A stretch of 64,000 nt of DNA from CAWAYR01 sp050250875 (GTDB taxonomy: Bacteria; Acidobacteriota; Vicinamibacteria; Vicinamibacterales; UBA2999). Positions 1-7,823 of the stretch are shown here, piece after piece; position 1 is the stretch's first letter; every line of letters begins with the position of its first letter. The stretch covers positions 1 to 64,000 of the forward strand of contig JBFWNV010000009.1 in the NCBI GenBank assembly GCA_050250875.1, read 5' to 3'. A model generated the notes under the pieces. The model ran no database searches. It was not told the DNA's origin and worked only from the letters and a program-made list of their open reading frames with translations. Both the position numbers and the translations under genes were made by a program.

Positions 1-2
1 TC

Positions 3-815
3 AAGGGCGTCGAGGTGGCGCGCGGCGAGCTCTATGCCGATCGCCTGCTCGCCATCAACCCCGGCACCGCCGCCGCGGTCGTCGACGGCGTCGCGACCCG
101 CGAGCCGGCGTTCGGCCTGCCGGCCGTGTGGATCGGCGCCGAGCAGCGCGACCGCGCCTCGGCCGCCGGCTACACCGTGGTCGATCCGACGACCGCGCTG
201 TCGACGCACGTGTCCGAGACGATCCGCGTCTTCCTCCCGGATCTGCTCAGCCGCCAGCAGACCAAGGAGCTGGTCGACCGCGTCGCGCAGACCTCGCCCA
301 AGCTGGTCGAGGAGCTGGTGCCGAAGATCGCCTCGATCGGCGACATCCAGCGGGTACTGCGCCAGCTGCTGCGCGAGCGGGTCTCGATCCGCGATCTGAC
401 GACGATCCTGGAGGCGGTGGCCGATGCCGCCCCCGGCGCGAAGGACGCCGACGCCGTCGCCGAGGCGGTGCGCCAGGCGATGGGCCGGACCATCTGCCGC
501 GCCTACCAGACCGAGAAGGACGAGCTGCCCGCGATCGCGCTCTCGCCGGAGCTCGAGGAGCGGCTGGCGTCCTCGATCGTCAAGACCGAACACGGCGCGG
601 TGCTGGCCATCGACCCGTCGCTGGCGCAGCGGCTGGCCAGCCGCATCGCCGAGATCTTCGCCGGCGCGGTGGCACAACCTGTGCTCTTGTGCACCCCGAC
701 GCTGCGGCCGCACATCTGGCGCCTGTTCGCCCGGGTGCTGCCGCACCTGGGCGTGCTCTCGCACAGCGAGGTGCCGCCGCAGGTGCACGTGGCGTCGATT
801 GCGACGCTGGACTGA
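3..815 (+). CDS. flhA: FlhA, flagellar type III export gate, C-terminal part (5' end outside window)
   Basis: The frame is open from the window edge, so this is the 3' part of a longer gene (about 270 of the usual ~690 residues). The visible start, KGVEVARGELYADRLLAI, matches the linker leading into the cytoplasmic domain of FlhA (family pattern: EVARGEL, then DRLLA and NPG). The rest is the soluble domain that forms the nonameric ring, binds chaperone-substrate complexes and switches export specificity. The transmembrane half lies upstream, outside the window. It is followed after 1 nt by flhF and heads the flagellar operon seen here. The GTG at position 15 is an internal valine codon, not a start. 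Confidence 0.93.
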   Translation, partial: KGVEVARGELYADRLLAINPGTAAAVVDGVATREPAFGLPAVWIGAEQRDRASAAGYTVVDPTTALSTHVSETIRVFLPDLLSRQQTKELVDRVAQTSPKLVEELVPKIASIGDIQRVLRQLLRERVSIRDLTTILEAVADAAPGAKDADAVAEAVRQAMGRTICRAYQTEKDELPAIALSPELEERLASSIVKTEHGAVLAIDPSLAQRLASRIAEIFAGAVAQPVLLCTPTLRPHIWRLFARVLPHLGVLSHSEVPPQVHVASIATLD

Positions 816-816
816 G

Positions 817-1842
817 ATGCAGGTCAAACACTACCGTCAACCCTCGGTACGCGAGGCATTTCGGGCGATCCGCGCCGATCTCGGCCCCGACGCGCTGGTG
901 TTGTCGAGCGCGTATGTCAGCGCCCGCGGGTGGCGCGGCTGGATCGGCATGCGCGAGGTGCTGGTGACGGCCCAGGCCCCGGAGCGGGTGGTCGACGACG
1001 CCGACGGCCGGCCCGTCGACGATGGGCGTCGGCCGGCCGACACCTCCCGCCCGGCCGCGGCGCCGGGGACCAGCGTGGTCGCGGCCCGTCTGGTCGCCGC
1101 GGGAATCGACCCGGTCCTGGCCGACGCGGTCGCCGCCGGGATCCCGAGGCGCGAACAGCGGGGGCTGTCGGCGGCCGGCGTCCGCCGTGCCCTCGAGGCG
1201 CATCTGGCGCCGATCGCCGGCGCCGACGACACCTATGCCCCGGTCGAGGTGTTCATCGGGCCCCCGGGCGTGGGCAAGACGACCACCATCGCCAAGATCG
1301 CCGCCCAGGAGCGCGTCCGCCGCGGCCGCTCCCTCGGCATGGTCGCCGCCGACGCCTTCCGCGCCGGCGCCGTCGAGCAGCTGCGCACCTTCGCCGCCAT
1401 CATCGGCGCGCCGTTCCGCGCCGCGCGCACCGCCGAGGAGATCGGCCGGGCCATCGACACCGCGCGGCACACGCTGCTCGTCGACACCGCCGGGCGGTCG
1501 CCCGCCGACGGCGACGTGCGCGATCTGCGCCGGCTGCTCGGCCGGCGCGACGACGTGCGGACCCATCTGGTGCTGCCCGGCGACACCAGCGTGCGATCGG
1601 CGCGGCGCATCTTCCAGACCTTCGCCGACGCCCGGCCGGATCGCGTGGTGCTGTCGAAGATGGACGAAGCGGAATCGCCGTCGTCACTGGTGCTGTGGCT
1701 GATGGAGCGCGGCATTCCGGTGTCCTACGTCACCGACGGCCAGCGGGTGCCCGAGGACCTCGTGCCGGCGACGCCGGCGGCGCTGGCGACGGCGCTGCTG
1801 GGCGACACGCGGGCGCTCGCGCCCGCCGGGAGCCTGTCGTGA
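817..1842 (+). CDS. flhF: FlhF, SRP-type GTPase for flagellar placement
   Basis: 341 residues. The N-terminus (MQVKHYRQPSVREAF, then LGPDALVLS) is the FlhF signature. A short variable basic/proline linker follows, then an NG GTPase domain with P-loop GPPGVGKTTT at about residues 148-157, DAFRAGAVEQL (G2/G3 region) and DTAGR. In the family FlhF is an SRP54/FtsY-like GTPase that marks the site and number of flagella, usually paired with the ATPase FlhG. The ATG lies 1 nt after the flhA stop and the 3' end overlaps fliA by one base, so it is translationally coupled. The usual partner flhG is not next to it. Confidence 0.95.
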   Translation: MQVKHYRQPSVREAFRAIRADLGPDALVLSSAYVSARGWRGWIGMREVLVTAQAPERVVDDADGRPVDDGRRPADTSRPAAAPGTSVVAARLVAAGIDPVLADAVAAGIPRREQRGLSAAGVRRALEAHLAPIAGADDTYAPVEVFIGPPGVGKTTTIAKIAAQERVRRGRSLGMVAADAFRAGAVEQLRTFAAIIGAPFRAARTAEEIGRAIDTARHTLLVDTAGRSPADGDVRDLRRLLGRRDDVRTHLVLPGDTSVRSARRIFQTFADARPDRVVLSKMDEAESPSSLVLWLMERGIPVSYVTDGQRVPEDLVPATPAALATALLGDTRALAPAGSLS

Positions 1843-2603
1843 TGGCCGCGCATCCGCGAGTGCGCCACGCCGCGCCCGAGCCGATCGCCGACGTCTCGAG
1901 CCGCGACGAGCTGGTGATGGCGCACGTCGGCCTGGTGAAGGTCATGGCGAGCCGGCTGGCGCACCGGCTGCCGCCGCAGGTCGAGGTCGCCGAGCTCATC
2001 AGCGTCGGCGTGCTCGGTCTCATCGACGCCGCCGGCCGCTTCAAGCCGTCGCTCGGCGTGCCCTTCAGCGCGTTCGCCCGGCGGCGCATCCACGGCGCGA
2101 TGCTCGATTCGCTGCGCGGGCTCGACTGGGCGCCGCGCGCCGTCCGCAAGCTGCGCCGCGACGTCGACGGCGCGATCGCCGCCCGACGGCGCGTCCTCGG
2201 CCGCGAGCCCGAGGCCGGCGAGATCGCCGCCGAGCTCGGCGTCGCCGAGGCGGAGTACGACCGCATGCTCGACCAGCTGCGCAGCGCCGAGCTGGCGACC
2301 ATCCGCCAGCACAACGCCGGCGACGGCCGCGCCTCGCTCGAAATCGAGATCGACAGCGCCGAGTGGCCCAGCGCGACGCTCGAGCGGCAGGAACTGCGCG
2401 AGCTGCTGGCCGCGGCGGTGGCCGACCTGCCGGAACGCGAGCGGCACATCCTGGCGCTCTACTACGAGGAAGAGCTGACCCTCGCCGAGATCGGCGAGGT
2501 GATCGGCGTCGGCGAGTCACGGGTGTCGCAGCTGCGCACCCAGGCGATCGCCCGGCTGCGCGCCGCGCTCGGCGCCGCCCTGGCCAGAAAGGACGCGAAC
2601 TGA
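1842..2603 (+). CDS. fliA: FliA, sigma-28 flagellar sigma factor
   Basis: 253 residues, a normal length for the FliA/WhiG group. Region 2 is seen in the stretch AELISVGVLGLIDAAGRF and PFSAFARRRIHGAMLDSLR, region 3 in EIAAELGVAEAEY, and the region 4 helix-turn-helix in LTLAEIGEVIGVGESRVSQ. It would direct RNA polymerase to late flagellar promoters; candidates are found in this window upstream of flgM, flagellin and the second motA. Its expected anti-sigma factor FlgM is encoded at 10519. The start ATG overlaps the flhF stop (TGATG). Confidence 0.96.
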   Translation: MAAHPRVRHAAPEPIADVSSRDELVMAHVGLVKVMASRLAHRLPPQVEVAELISVGVLGLIDAAGRFKPSLGVPFSAFARRRIHGAMLDSLRGLDWAPRAVRKLRRDVDGAIAARRRVLGREPEAGEIAAELGVAEAEYDRMLDQLRSAELATIRQHNAGDGRASLEIEIDSAEWPSATLERQELRELLAAAVADLPERERHILALYYEEELTLAEIGEVIGVGESRVSQLRTQAIARLRAALGAALARKDAN

Positions 2604-2605
2604 CC

Positions 2606-3556
2606 ATGGCCACCATCCTGCCGCCCGCCGGGCTGGACGCGCTCGGTCCGCCGAGCGCGCCGGTGCCGTACGTCCGCTACAACTTCCGCCGGCCCGACCG
2701 TGTCTCCAAGGAGCAGATCCGCGCCCTGCAGTTCCTGCACGAGCGCTTCGCGCGGCACGTCTCGACGTCGCTGGCCGCCTACCTGCGCGCCTCGACCGAG
2801 CTGTCGCTGGTGTCGGTGGAGCAGTTCACCTACGGCGAGTTCCTGCTGGCGCTGCCCGACCCGACCGCCTACTACGCGGTGTCACTGGCGCCGCTCGACG
2901 CCCTGGCCGGCCTCGAGATCAACCCGGCGCTCGCCTTCGCGATGATCGACCGCATGCTCGGCGGCGAGGGCCAGCCGGTGGCGGTCGAGCGCGCGCTCAC
3001 CGACATCGAGCAGAACGTCATCGACTCGGTCGTGAAGGTGCTGCTCGACTCGCTGGCCGAGACGTGGCGGCCGCTGGCCGGCCTGCGCCTCGACATCCGC
3101 GCCCGCGAGACCCGCCCGCAGATGCTGCAGGTGGCGTCGCCCAACGACACGGTCGTGATGCTGGTGTTCGACATGCGCGTCGGCGACGCCCGCGGCGCCG
3201 TGCACCTGTGCCTGCCGGCCGAGCTGGTCGAGCGCAGCGACACCGCGGCGGCGGCCGGCTGGAACCGGCCGCGGCAGGAGCCGACCGGCCGCGAGCGGAC
3301 CTGGCTGATCGAGAACCTCGGCCGCGTGCCGATGCCGGTCAGCGCCGTGCTCGACGCCCGGTGCCGCGCCGGCGACATCACCACCCTCGCCGTCGGCGAC
3401 GTGCTGTCACTCGACGTGCCGGCCGAGACGCCAATCGAGCTGCGCGTCGGCGAGACCCTGAAGTTCCGCGCCCGCCTGGCCGAGCTGGCCGGCCGCGTGC
3501 GCGCCCGGATCGAGCACCGCTGCGACGGGGCCGGCGAGGCGGAGGCTGACGCGTGA
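2606..3556 (+). CDS. fliM: FliM, flagellar C-ring switch protein with shortened N-terminus
   Basis: 316 residues. The middle CheC-like domain begins at YNFRRPDRVSKEQIRALQF (about residue 20), the family hallmark, and the C-terminal SpoA-type domain covers the last ~80 residues. FliM forms the C-ring wall with FliN and normally binds CheY-P through an N-terminal LSQxEIDALL peptide. Here only about 20 residues precede the core, and the equivalent segment reads ILPPAGLDALG, keeping the LDAL part but losing Ser-Gln and Glu. No upstream start in this frame adds the motif. The gene starts 2 nt after fliA and its stop overlaps fliN. Confidence 0.93.
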   Translation: MATILPPAGLDALGPPSAPVPYVRYNFRRPDRVSKEQIRALQFLHERFARHVSTSLAAYLRASTELSLVSVEQFTYGEFLLALPDPTAYYAVSLAPLDALAGLEINPALAFAMIDRMLGGEGQPVAVERALTDIEQNVIDSVVKVLLDSLAETWRPLAGLRLDIRARETRPQMLQVASPNDTVVMLVFDMRVGDARGAVHLCLPAELVERSDTAAAAGWNRPRQEPTGRERTWLIENLGRVPMPVSAVLDARCRAGDITTLAVGDVLSLDVPAETPIELRVGETLKFRARLAELAGRVRARIEHRCDGAGEAEADA

Positions 3557-4311
3557 TGGCCGATCGACTGACCCCTGAGGCGGTCCGCGCCGCGCTGGTC
3601 GCCGAGCTCGGTGCCGCGCTCGAGGCCGGGCTGAACGTGCCGGTCACCCTGGCCACCGCCGCGGCCGCCGGTGGCGCCGGCTGGCTCGTAACCGTGCGCG
3701 TCGACGGGGCCCTGACCGGTGAGCTCACCGCCTGGATCGACGCGGCGGGCGCCGGGCGGGCGGCGCGCCGGCTGATGAACATCGACGACGAACCGGAGCC
3801 GTCGGTCGTCGCCGAGATGCTCAAGGAGATGTGGAGCCACGCGGCGCGAATGGCCGTGTCGCGCTGGCCCGAGGGCACGCTGCAGGCCACCGTCGAGGCC
3901 CCGGCGGCCGGCGAAGCCCCGGCCGATGCCGCGGCGGGGTGGACCGTCGCCGCCGGCGACACCGCGCTGGCGGTCGTGAGCGTGCGCGGCACGCTGCACC
4001 ATGCGGCCAGCGCCACCGGACCGCGGGTCGAGAGCGACGTCGCCGGCAACCTCGCCGTGCTGATGGACATCGATCTGCCGCTGGTGGTGCGCTTCGCGCG
4101 CACCGAACTGACGCTCAAGGCGCTCACCGCCCTCGGGCCGGGGTCGATGCTCGACATGGGGCGGGCCCCCGAGGACCCGGTACAGGTACTGGTCGGCGGC
4201 CAGGTCGTCGCCGAAGGGGACGTCGTCGTGGTCGCCGGCAATTACGGGGTGCGCGTGACGAGCGTGCTCGGCCCGGTGGATCGCCTGAGGGCGCTGGAGG
4301 GAACGCGGTGA
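3556..4311 (+). CDS. fliN: FliN/FliY-type C-ring protein with CheC/CheX-like N-domain
   Basis: 251 residues, longer than a bare FliN (~100-130). The last ~85 residues form a SpoA/FliN domain (LMDIDLPLVVRFARTELTLK, then VLVGGQVVAEGDVVVVAGNYGVRV). The first ~160 residues resemble the CheC/CheX fold; EPSVVAEMLKEM sits where phosphatases carry an E..N helix, but Asn is replaced by Lys, so phosphatase activity is doubtful. It completes the switch complex with FliM. The start may be this ATG or the GTG one codon earlier at 3553. It overlaps fliM by one base and the next gene by four. Confidence 0.88.
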   Translation: MADRLTPEAVRAALVAELGAALEAGLNVPVTLATAAAAGGAGWLVTVRVDGALTGELTAWIDAAGAGRAARRLMNIDDEPEPSVVAEMLKEMWSHAARMAVSRWPEGTLQATVEAPAAGEAPADAAAGWTVAAGDTALAVVSVRGTLHHAASATGPRVESDVAGNLAVLMDIDLPLVVRFARTELTLKALTALGPGSMLDMGRAPEDPVQVLVGGQVVAEGDVVVVAGNYGVRVTSVLGPVDRLRALEGTR

Positions 4312-4817
4312 CGCACGAGATGACGATCGCCCTGGCCGGGGCGGGCGGCCTGCAGATCCTGCTGATGGTGCAGCTCTGGCGCACCACCCGGGCGGCGGCC
4401 CGCGGCGGCCGCCGCATCGAGCAGCTGACCTCGGCGCTCGAGCTGCTGACCGACACGACCGAGTCGGGGTTCGTGAACGTCGCGAGCGAGTTGACGCGGG
4501 TCGGCGCGCGGCCGATGACGCCGTCGGCCGGCCGTCGGGCGGTCACCGAGCGCATCGTCACGGCGATGCGCGACGGCCGGACGCTGGCTGACGTCGCCGC
4601 CGACGAAGGGCTGTCGGAGAGCGAGGTGCGGCTGCACCTCGGCCTCGACACCGCCACGACGGCGGGGTCCCGGCGCGGCGCCGCGGCGGCACTGGTCACG
4701 GCACCGCCGGCCGACAGCGACACCGGCGTGCTCGACGACCTCGAGCGCTGGATGTCCACCCTGGGCACCGGCCGTCCGGCGTCCGGAGCTTCCCGCCATG
4801 CCGCAGTGCGCGTCTGA
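4308..4817 (+). CDS. Small membrane-anchored protein with HTH-like C-terminus, flagellar operon
   Basis: 169 residues from GTG in a GTGA overlap with fliN; ATG at 4320 is an alternative start. An N-terminal hydrophobic segment (MTIALAGAGGLQILLMVQLW) is followed by a basic stretch, a helical region and a helix-turn-helix-like segment (RTLADVAADEGLSESEVRLHLGL). The topology (one membrane anchor plus a DNA-binding-like fold at the far end, inside a flagellar operon) recalls SwrB/DUF6115-type proteins of Gram-positive flagellar operons. That is a resemblance in layout and position only, not demonstrated homology. It could help basal-body assembly or export switching. Its last 20 bases overlap the next gene. 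Confidence 0.6.
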   Translation: MTHEMTIALAGAGGLQILLMVQLWRTTRAAARGGRRIEQLTSALELLTDTTESGFVNVASELTRVGARPMTPSAGRRAVTERIVTAMRDGRTLADVAADEGLSESEVRLHLGLDTATTAGSRRGAAAALVTAPPADSDTGVLDDLERWMSTLGTGRPASGASRHAAVRV

Positions 4818-5640
4818 GTCGTGCGGCCGGCGCCGCCGCTGGTGGCAGGGCGCGTCGGTCGGGGTGACCCTCGACGGCGCGTGGCTGTGCTCCCGGGAGT
4901 GCGTCGAGGGGTCGGTGCGGGCGCGTCTCGGCGAGCCGCGTCCGGGGCCGACCGCTGCCCCGGGCGGCCGGCCGCCGCTGCGGCTGGGAGCGCTGCTGCG
5001 GCATCAGCGGGCCTGCCGGCCCGACCAGATCGATGCGGCGCTGGCCGCCCAGGGCGAGAGCCATCTGCGCCTCGGCGAGCAGTTGCGGGCGATGGGCGCG
5101 GTGCAGGGACCGGCCGTGCTGCGGGCGCTCGCCGCCCAGGCCGGCGTGAGCTATCTCGCGGCGATCGACGTGGAGCGCGTCCATGACGCGCCGGGCGGGT
5201 TGCCGCTGGATGTCGTGCTGGCGCTGGGCGTGTTGCCGCTGGGGCCGGCCGACGGCACCCGCATGCGCGTCGCGTTTCCGGCGCCGGTGCCGCGCCCGGC
5301 GCTGACCGCGCTGCGCACCCAGACCGGCTGGACGCCGGAACCCTACCTGGTCGGCGACGACGACTGGCTGGAACTGCTGCGCCACTACGGCGCCGGGCTC
5401 GAGGCCCGGGGGCGGCGCGTGGATCCGCCGGTCGCCGATGCCGACGACGCCGTCCTGCGGCTCACCGAGGCCGTGCTGGCGGCGGGCCGCGCCGATCTGC
5501 GCGACGCGCGGTGGGGCGGCTACGTGTGGCTGCGGGTCGTGGGCGGCCCCGCGCCCGTCGACGTGGTGTTCGGCCACGGCGGCGACGAACTTGAGGCTCC
5601 GAAGGAGGAGACATGGCCGGTGGCCACTACGTCGCTCTGA
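4798..5640 (+). CDS. Stand-alone MshEN-like (GspE/PilB N-domain) protein with Cys4 N-terminus
   Basis: 280 residues. The N-terminus carries four cysteines (C4, C9, C31, C35), a plausible zinc site. Residues ~58-200 look like the MshEN/T2SSE_N domain of type II secretion and pilus ATPases: two short helical repeats (LRLGALLRHQRACRPDQIDA, then LRLGEQLRAMGAVQG), then a conserved region with LPLDVVLALGVLPLG. No ATPase domain follows. MshEN domains can bind c-di-GMP, so this could be a c-di-GMP-responsive flagellar accessory protein; that is inference. It overlaps its upstream neighbour by 20 bases and flgF by 28. Confidence 0.65.
   Translation: MPQCASESCGRRRRWWQGASVGVTLDGAWLCSRECVEGSVRARLGEPRPGPTAAPGGRPPLRLGALLRHQRACRPDQIDAALAAQGESHLRLGEQLRAMGAVQGPAVLRALAAQAGVSYLAAIDVERVHDAPGGLPLDVVLALGVLPLGPADGTRMRVAFPAPVPRPALTALRTQTGWTPEPYLVGDDDWLELLRHYGAGLEARGRRVDPPVADADDAVLRLTEAVLAAGRADLRDARWGGYVWLRVVGGPAPVDVVFGHGGDELEAPKEETWPVATTSL
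5602..5610 (+). promoter_or_regulatory. Strong ribosome-binding site of flgF
   Basis: AAGGAGGAG lies 2-10 nt before the flgF ATG, near-complete complementarity to the 16S 3' end. It sits inside the end of the preceding gene, so flgF can be translated strongly despite the 28-base overlap. Confidence 0.7.
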
Positions 5641-6332
5641 GCGGCATGCGTACGCGGCTCGACGAGCTCGATCGGCTGGCGTCCGACCTCGCCAACGTCG
5701 GCACCGCCGGTTACAAGGCCGAGCGCACCGGGATCCGCGACGCCCGCCGCCCGGTGTTCGACGCCGCGCTGGAGACGGCCATCGACGCCACCACCGGCGG
5801 GCGCCGCCTCGACAGCCGGCCCGGCGCGATCGAGAAGACCGGCCGCGATCTCGATCTGGCGATCGAGGGCCGCGGCTTTCTCGTCGTCGACACGCCGGCC
5901 GGGCCGCGCTACACCCGCAACGGGCACCTGACCCGCCAGCCGGACGGCAGTCTGATCACCGCCGACGGCGCCGTGGTCCGCGGTGTCGACGGGTCGCTGA
6001 CGGTGGGGGAGGGGCGCCTGCGCATCGACCCCGACGGCACGGTCAGCGCCGGTGACGTCGTCGCCGGCCGGCTCGCCGTCGTCGACTTCGCCGAGCCGGG
6101 CGGGCTGGTCCGCGAGAGTGGCGCGCTGCTGCGCGCCGACGAGGCCACGCCGACGCCGGTGGAACTGCCGGTGGTGCGCACCGGCGCCCTCGAGGCCTCG
6201 AACGTCTCGGTGGTCGACCGCGTCGCCGAACTGACCAATGTCAGCCGCAGCTTCCAGGCCCTGCAGAAGGCCGTCGCCGTGCTGATGAACGACGTCGACG
6301 GCCGTGCCGTCGAGTCCCTGAGCCGCCGTTAG
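5613..6332 (+). CDS. flgF: FlgF, proximal rod protein
   Basis: 239 residues, the usual size. It has the N-terminal rod/hook signature (SGMRTRLDELDRLASDLANV, then GTAGYKA), a central FlgF/FlgG beta domain (DLDLAIEGRGFLVVDTPAGP, then YTRNGHLTR) and the C-terminal helix (LEASNVSVVDRVAELTNVSRSF). FlgF is exported by the type III apparatus and polymerises as part of the proximal rod in the periplasm. It is followed by its paralog flgG after 22 nt. Confidence 0.94.
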   Translation: MAGGHYVALSGMRTRLDELDRLASDLANVGTAGYKAERTGIRDARRPVFDAALETAIDATTGGRRLDSRPGAIEKTGRDLDLAIEGRGFLVVDTPAGPRYTRNGHLTRQPDGSLITADGAVVRGVDGSLTVGEGRLRIDPDGTVSAGDVVAGRLAVVDFAEPGGLVRESGALLRADEATPTPVELPVVRTGALEASNVSVVDRVAELTNVSRSFQALQKAVAVLMNDVDGRAVESLSRR

Positions 6333-6354
6333 GAAGAGCCGAAGGAGCCGCCCG

Positions 6355-7140
6355 ATGATCCGCGCCCTCTACACCGCCGCCAGCGGCATGAACGCCCAGC
6401 AGACCAATATCGACAACGTCGCCCACAACCTGGCCAACGTCAACACCGCCGGGTTCAAGCGCACGCACGTCGAGTTCGAGGACCTGTTCTACCAGCACAC
6501 GCGGGTGCCGGGATCGTCGACCAGCCAGGGCGATTCGCCCACCGGACTGGAGATCGGGCTCGGCACGCGGGCGGTGGCGACGTCGCGCGACTTCACCAGC
6601 GGCAGCTTCCGCGCCACCCACAGCCCGCTCGACGTCGCCATCGAGGGCGACGGCTTCTTCCAGGTGACGATGCCCGACGGCACCACCGCCTACACGCGCG
6701 CCGGCAACCTGCACCGCAACGCGCAGGGACAGGTGGTGACCAACGAGGGCTTCCAGCTCGAGCCGGCGATCGTCATCCCCGAGAACGCCACCACCGTCAC
6801 CATCGCCCGCGACGGCACGGTGTCGGCGACGGTGCCGGGCCAGGGCGCGGCGCAGCAGCTCGGCACGATCGAGCTGGCGACGTTCCAGAACCCGTCGGGG
6901 CTCACGCCGATGGGCGGCAACCTGTTCCAGGTGACCGCGGCGTCGGGCGACGCCCAGGTCGGGGCCGCCGGGACGGAGCAGCGCGGCACGCTCGTGCAGG
7001 GCTTCCTCGAGGACTCGAACGTCAGCGTGGTCGAGGAGATGGTCAACATGATTCTCGGCCAGCGCGCCTACGAGGCCAGCTCGAAGGTGATCAAGGCCGC
7101 CGACGAGATGCTGGCGCAGGTCAACAACCTGGTGCGGTGA
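6355..7140 (+). CDS. flgG: FlgG, distal rod protein
   Basis: 261 residues, the family's usual length. The N-terminus MIRALYTAASGMNAQQTNID is the textbook FlgG sequence, followed by NLANVNTAGFKR. The centre has PLDVAIEGDGFFQV, and the C-terminus has LEDSNVSVVEEMVNMILGQR followed by the RAYE motif. FlgG builds the distal rod that crosses the peptidoglycan and P/L rings. A good ribosome-binding site (AAGGAG at 6342) precedes the ATG. Confidence 0.97.
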   Translation: MIRALYTAASGMNAQQTNIDNVAHNLANVNTAGFKRTHVEFEDLFYQHTRVPGSSTSQGDSPTGLEIGLGTRAVATSRDFTSGSFRATHSPLDVAIEGDGFFQVTMPDGTTAYTRAGNLHRNAQGQVVTNEGFQLEPAIVIPENATTVTIARDGTVSATVPGQGAAQQLGTIELATFQNPSGLTPMGGNLFQVTAASGDAQVGAAGTEQRGTLVQGFLEDSNVSVVEEMVNMILGQRAYEASSKVIKAADEMLAQVNNLVR

Positions 7141-7823
7141 TGGTGCTGGCGACGCTCCTCACCGTGGCGCTGGCCGCGCCGCCGGCGATCGCGCCGGTCA
7201 GCCTCGACGAGGCGTCGGTGGTGGCGATCACCGCCGCCGTCCGGCAGCGGCTCGGCGATTCGGCCGAGGTGTCGATTGCGGCGACGAGCCGGCTCGACGC
7301 GCCGGCCGTGCCGCCCGCCGACGCCGTGCTCGACCCCACGGCGGCACCGGGCCGACCGTCGCGCGTCGTGTTCCGGGCCGTCGATCCGCGCACCGGGGCC
7401 CTCGTCCCGGTCGGCGGCGCCACCGTGGTCCTGGACATCGCCGTCGACCACCTGCACGTCGCGCGCGCGGTGCGCCGCGGCGCCACCGTCGGCGCCGCCG
7501 ACCTCGCCCCGGCCCGCCATCCCATGGCGCGGGGGCCGCTGCGCCCCTATCCGCTGCCCGAGGACGTGGTTGACGGCCGGGCCACGCGCGACCTCGCCGC
7601 CGGCGCCTGTCTGACCGCCGGCGTCGTCGCCCCGCAGCCGGCCGTGCGCCCGGGCGACCCGGTGACCGGCGTGCTCCGAGTCGACGCCGTCGAGGCGCGC
7701 GCCGAACTCGTCGCCGTCGACAGCGGTCGCATCGGCGCCCGCATCCGCGTGATGAACGCCGACAGCCGCCGCACGTTCCGGGCGCGGATCATCTCGCGCA
7801 CCCTCGTGGAGATCGAACCATGA
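7140..7823 (+). CDS. flgA: FlgA, P-ring assembly chaperone
   Basis: 227 residues. It has an N-terminal signal peptide (hydrophobic VLATLLTVALAAPPAIA) and a C-terminal SAF-like domain (ARAVRRGATVGAADLAPARH, then LAAGACLTAGVVAPQPAVRPG). FlgA is a periplasmic chaperone needed for FlgI polymerisation into the P ring. ATG 7140 overlaps the flgG stop by one base; GTG 7137 is an alternative start. Downstream it overlaps flgH by 4 nt (ATGA). Confidence 0.88.
   Translation: MVLATLLTVALAAPPAIAPVSLDEASVVAITAAVRQRLGDSAEVSIAATSRLDAPAVPPADAVLDPTAAPGRPSRVVFRAVDPRTGALVPVGGATVVLDIAVDHLHVARAVRRGATVGAADLAPARHPMARGPLRPYPLPEDVVDGRATRDLAAGACLTAGVVAPQPAVRPGDPVTGVLRVDAVEARAELVAVDSGRIGARIRVMNADSRRTFRARIISRTLVEIEP

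Noticed and set aside
670..685. Sigma-54-like TGGCACA-N4-GTGCT inside flhA
   Set aside because: Intragenic, about 130 nt before flhF inside a translated coding region; -12 block lacks TT. Chance matches are expected in GC-rich DNA.
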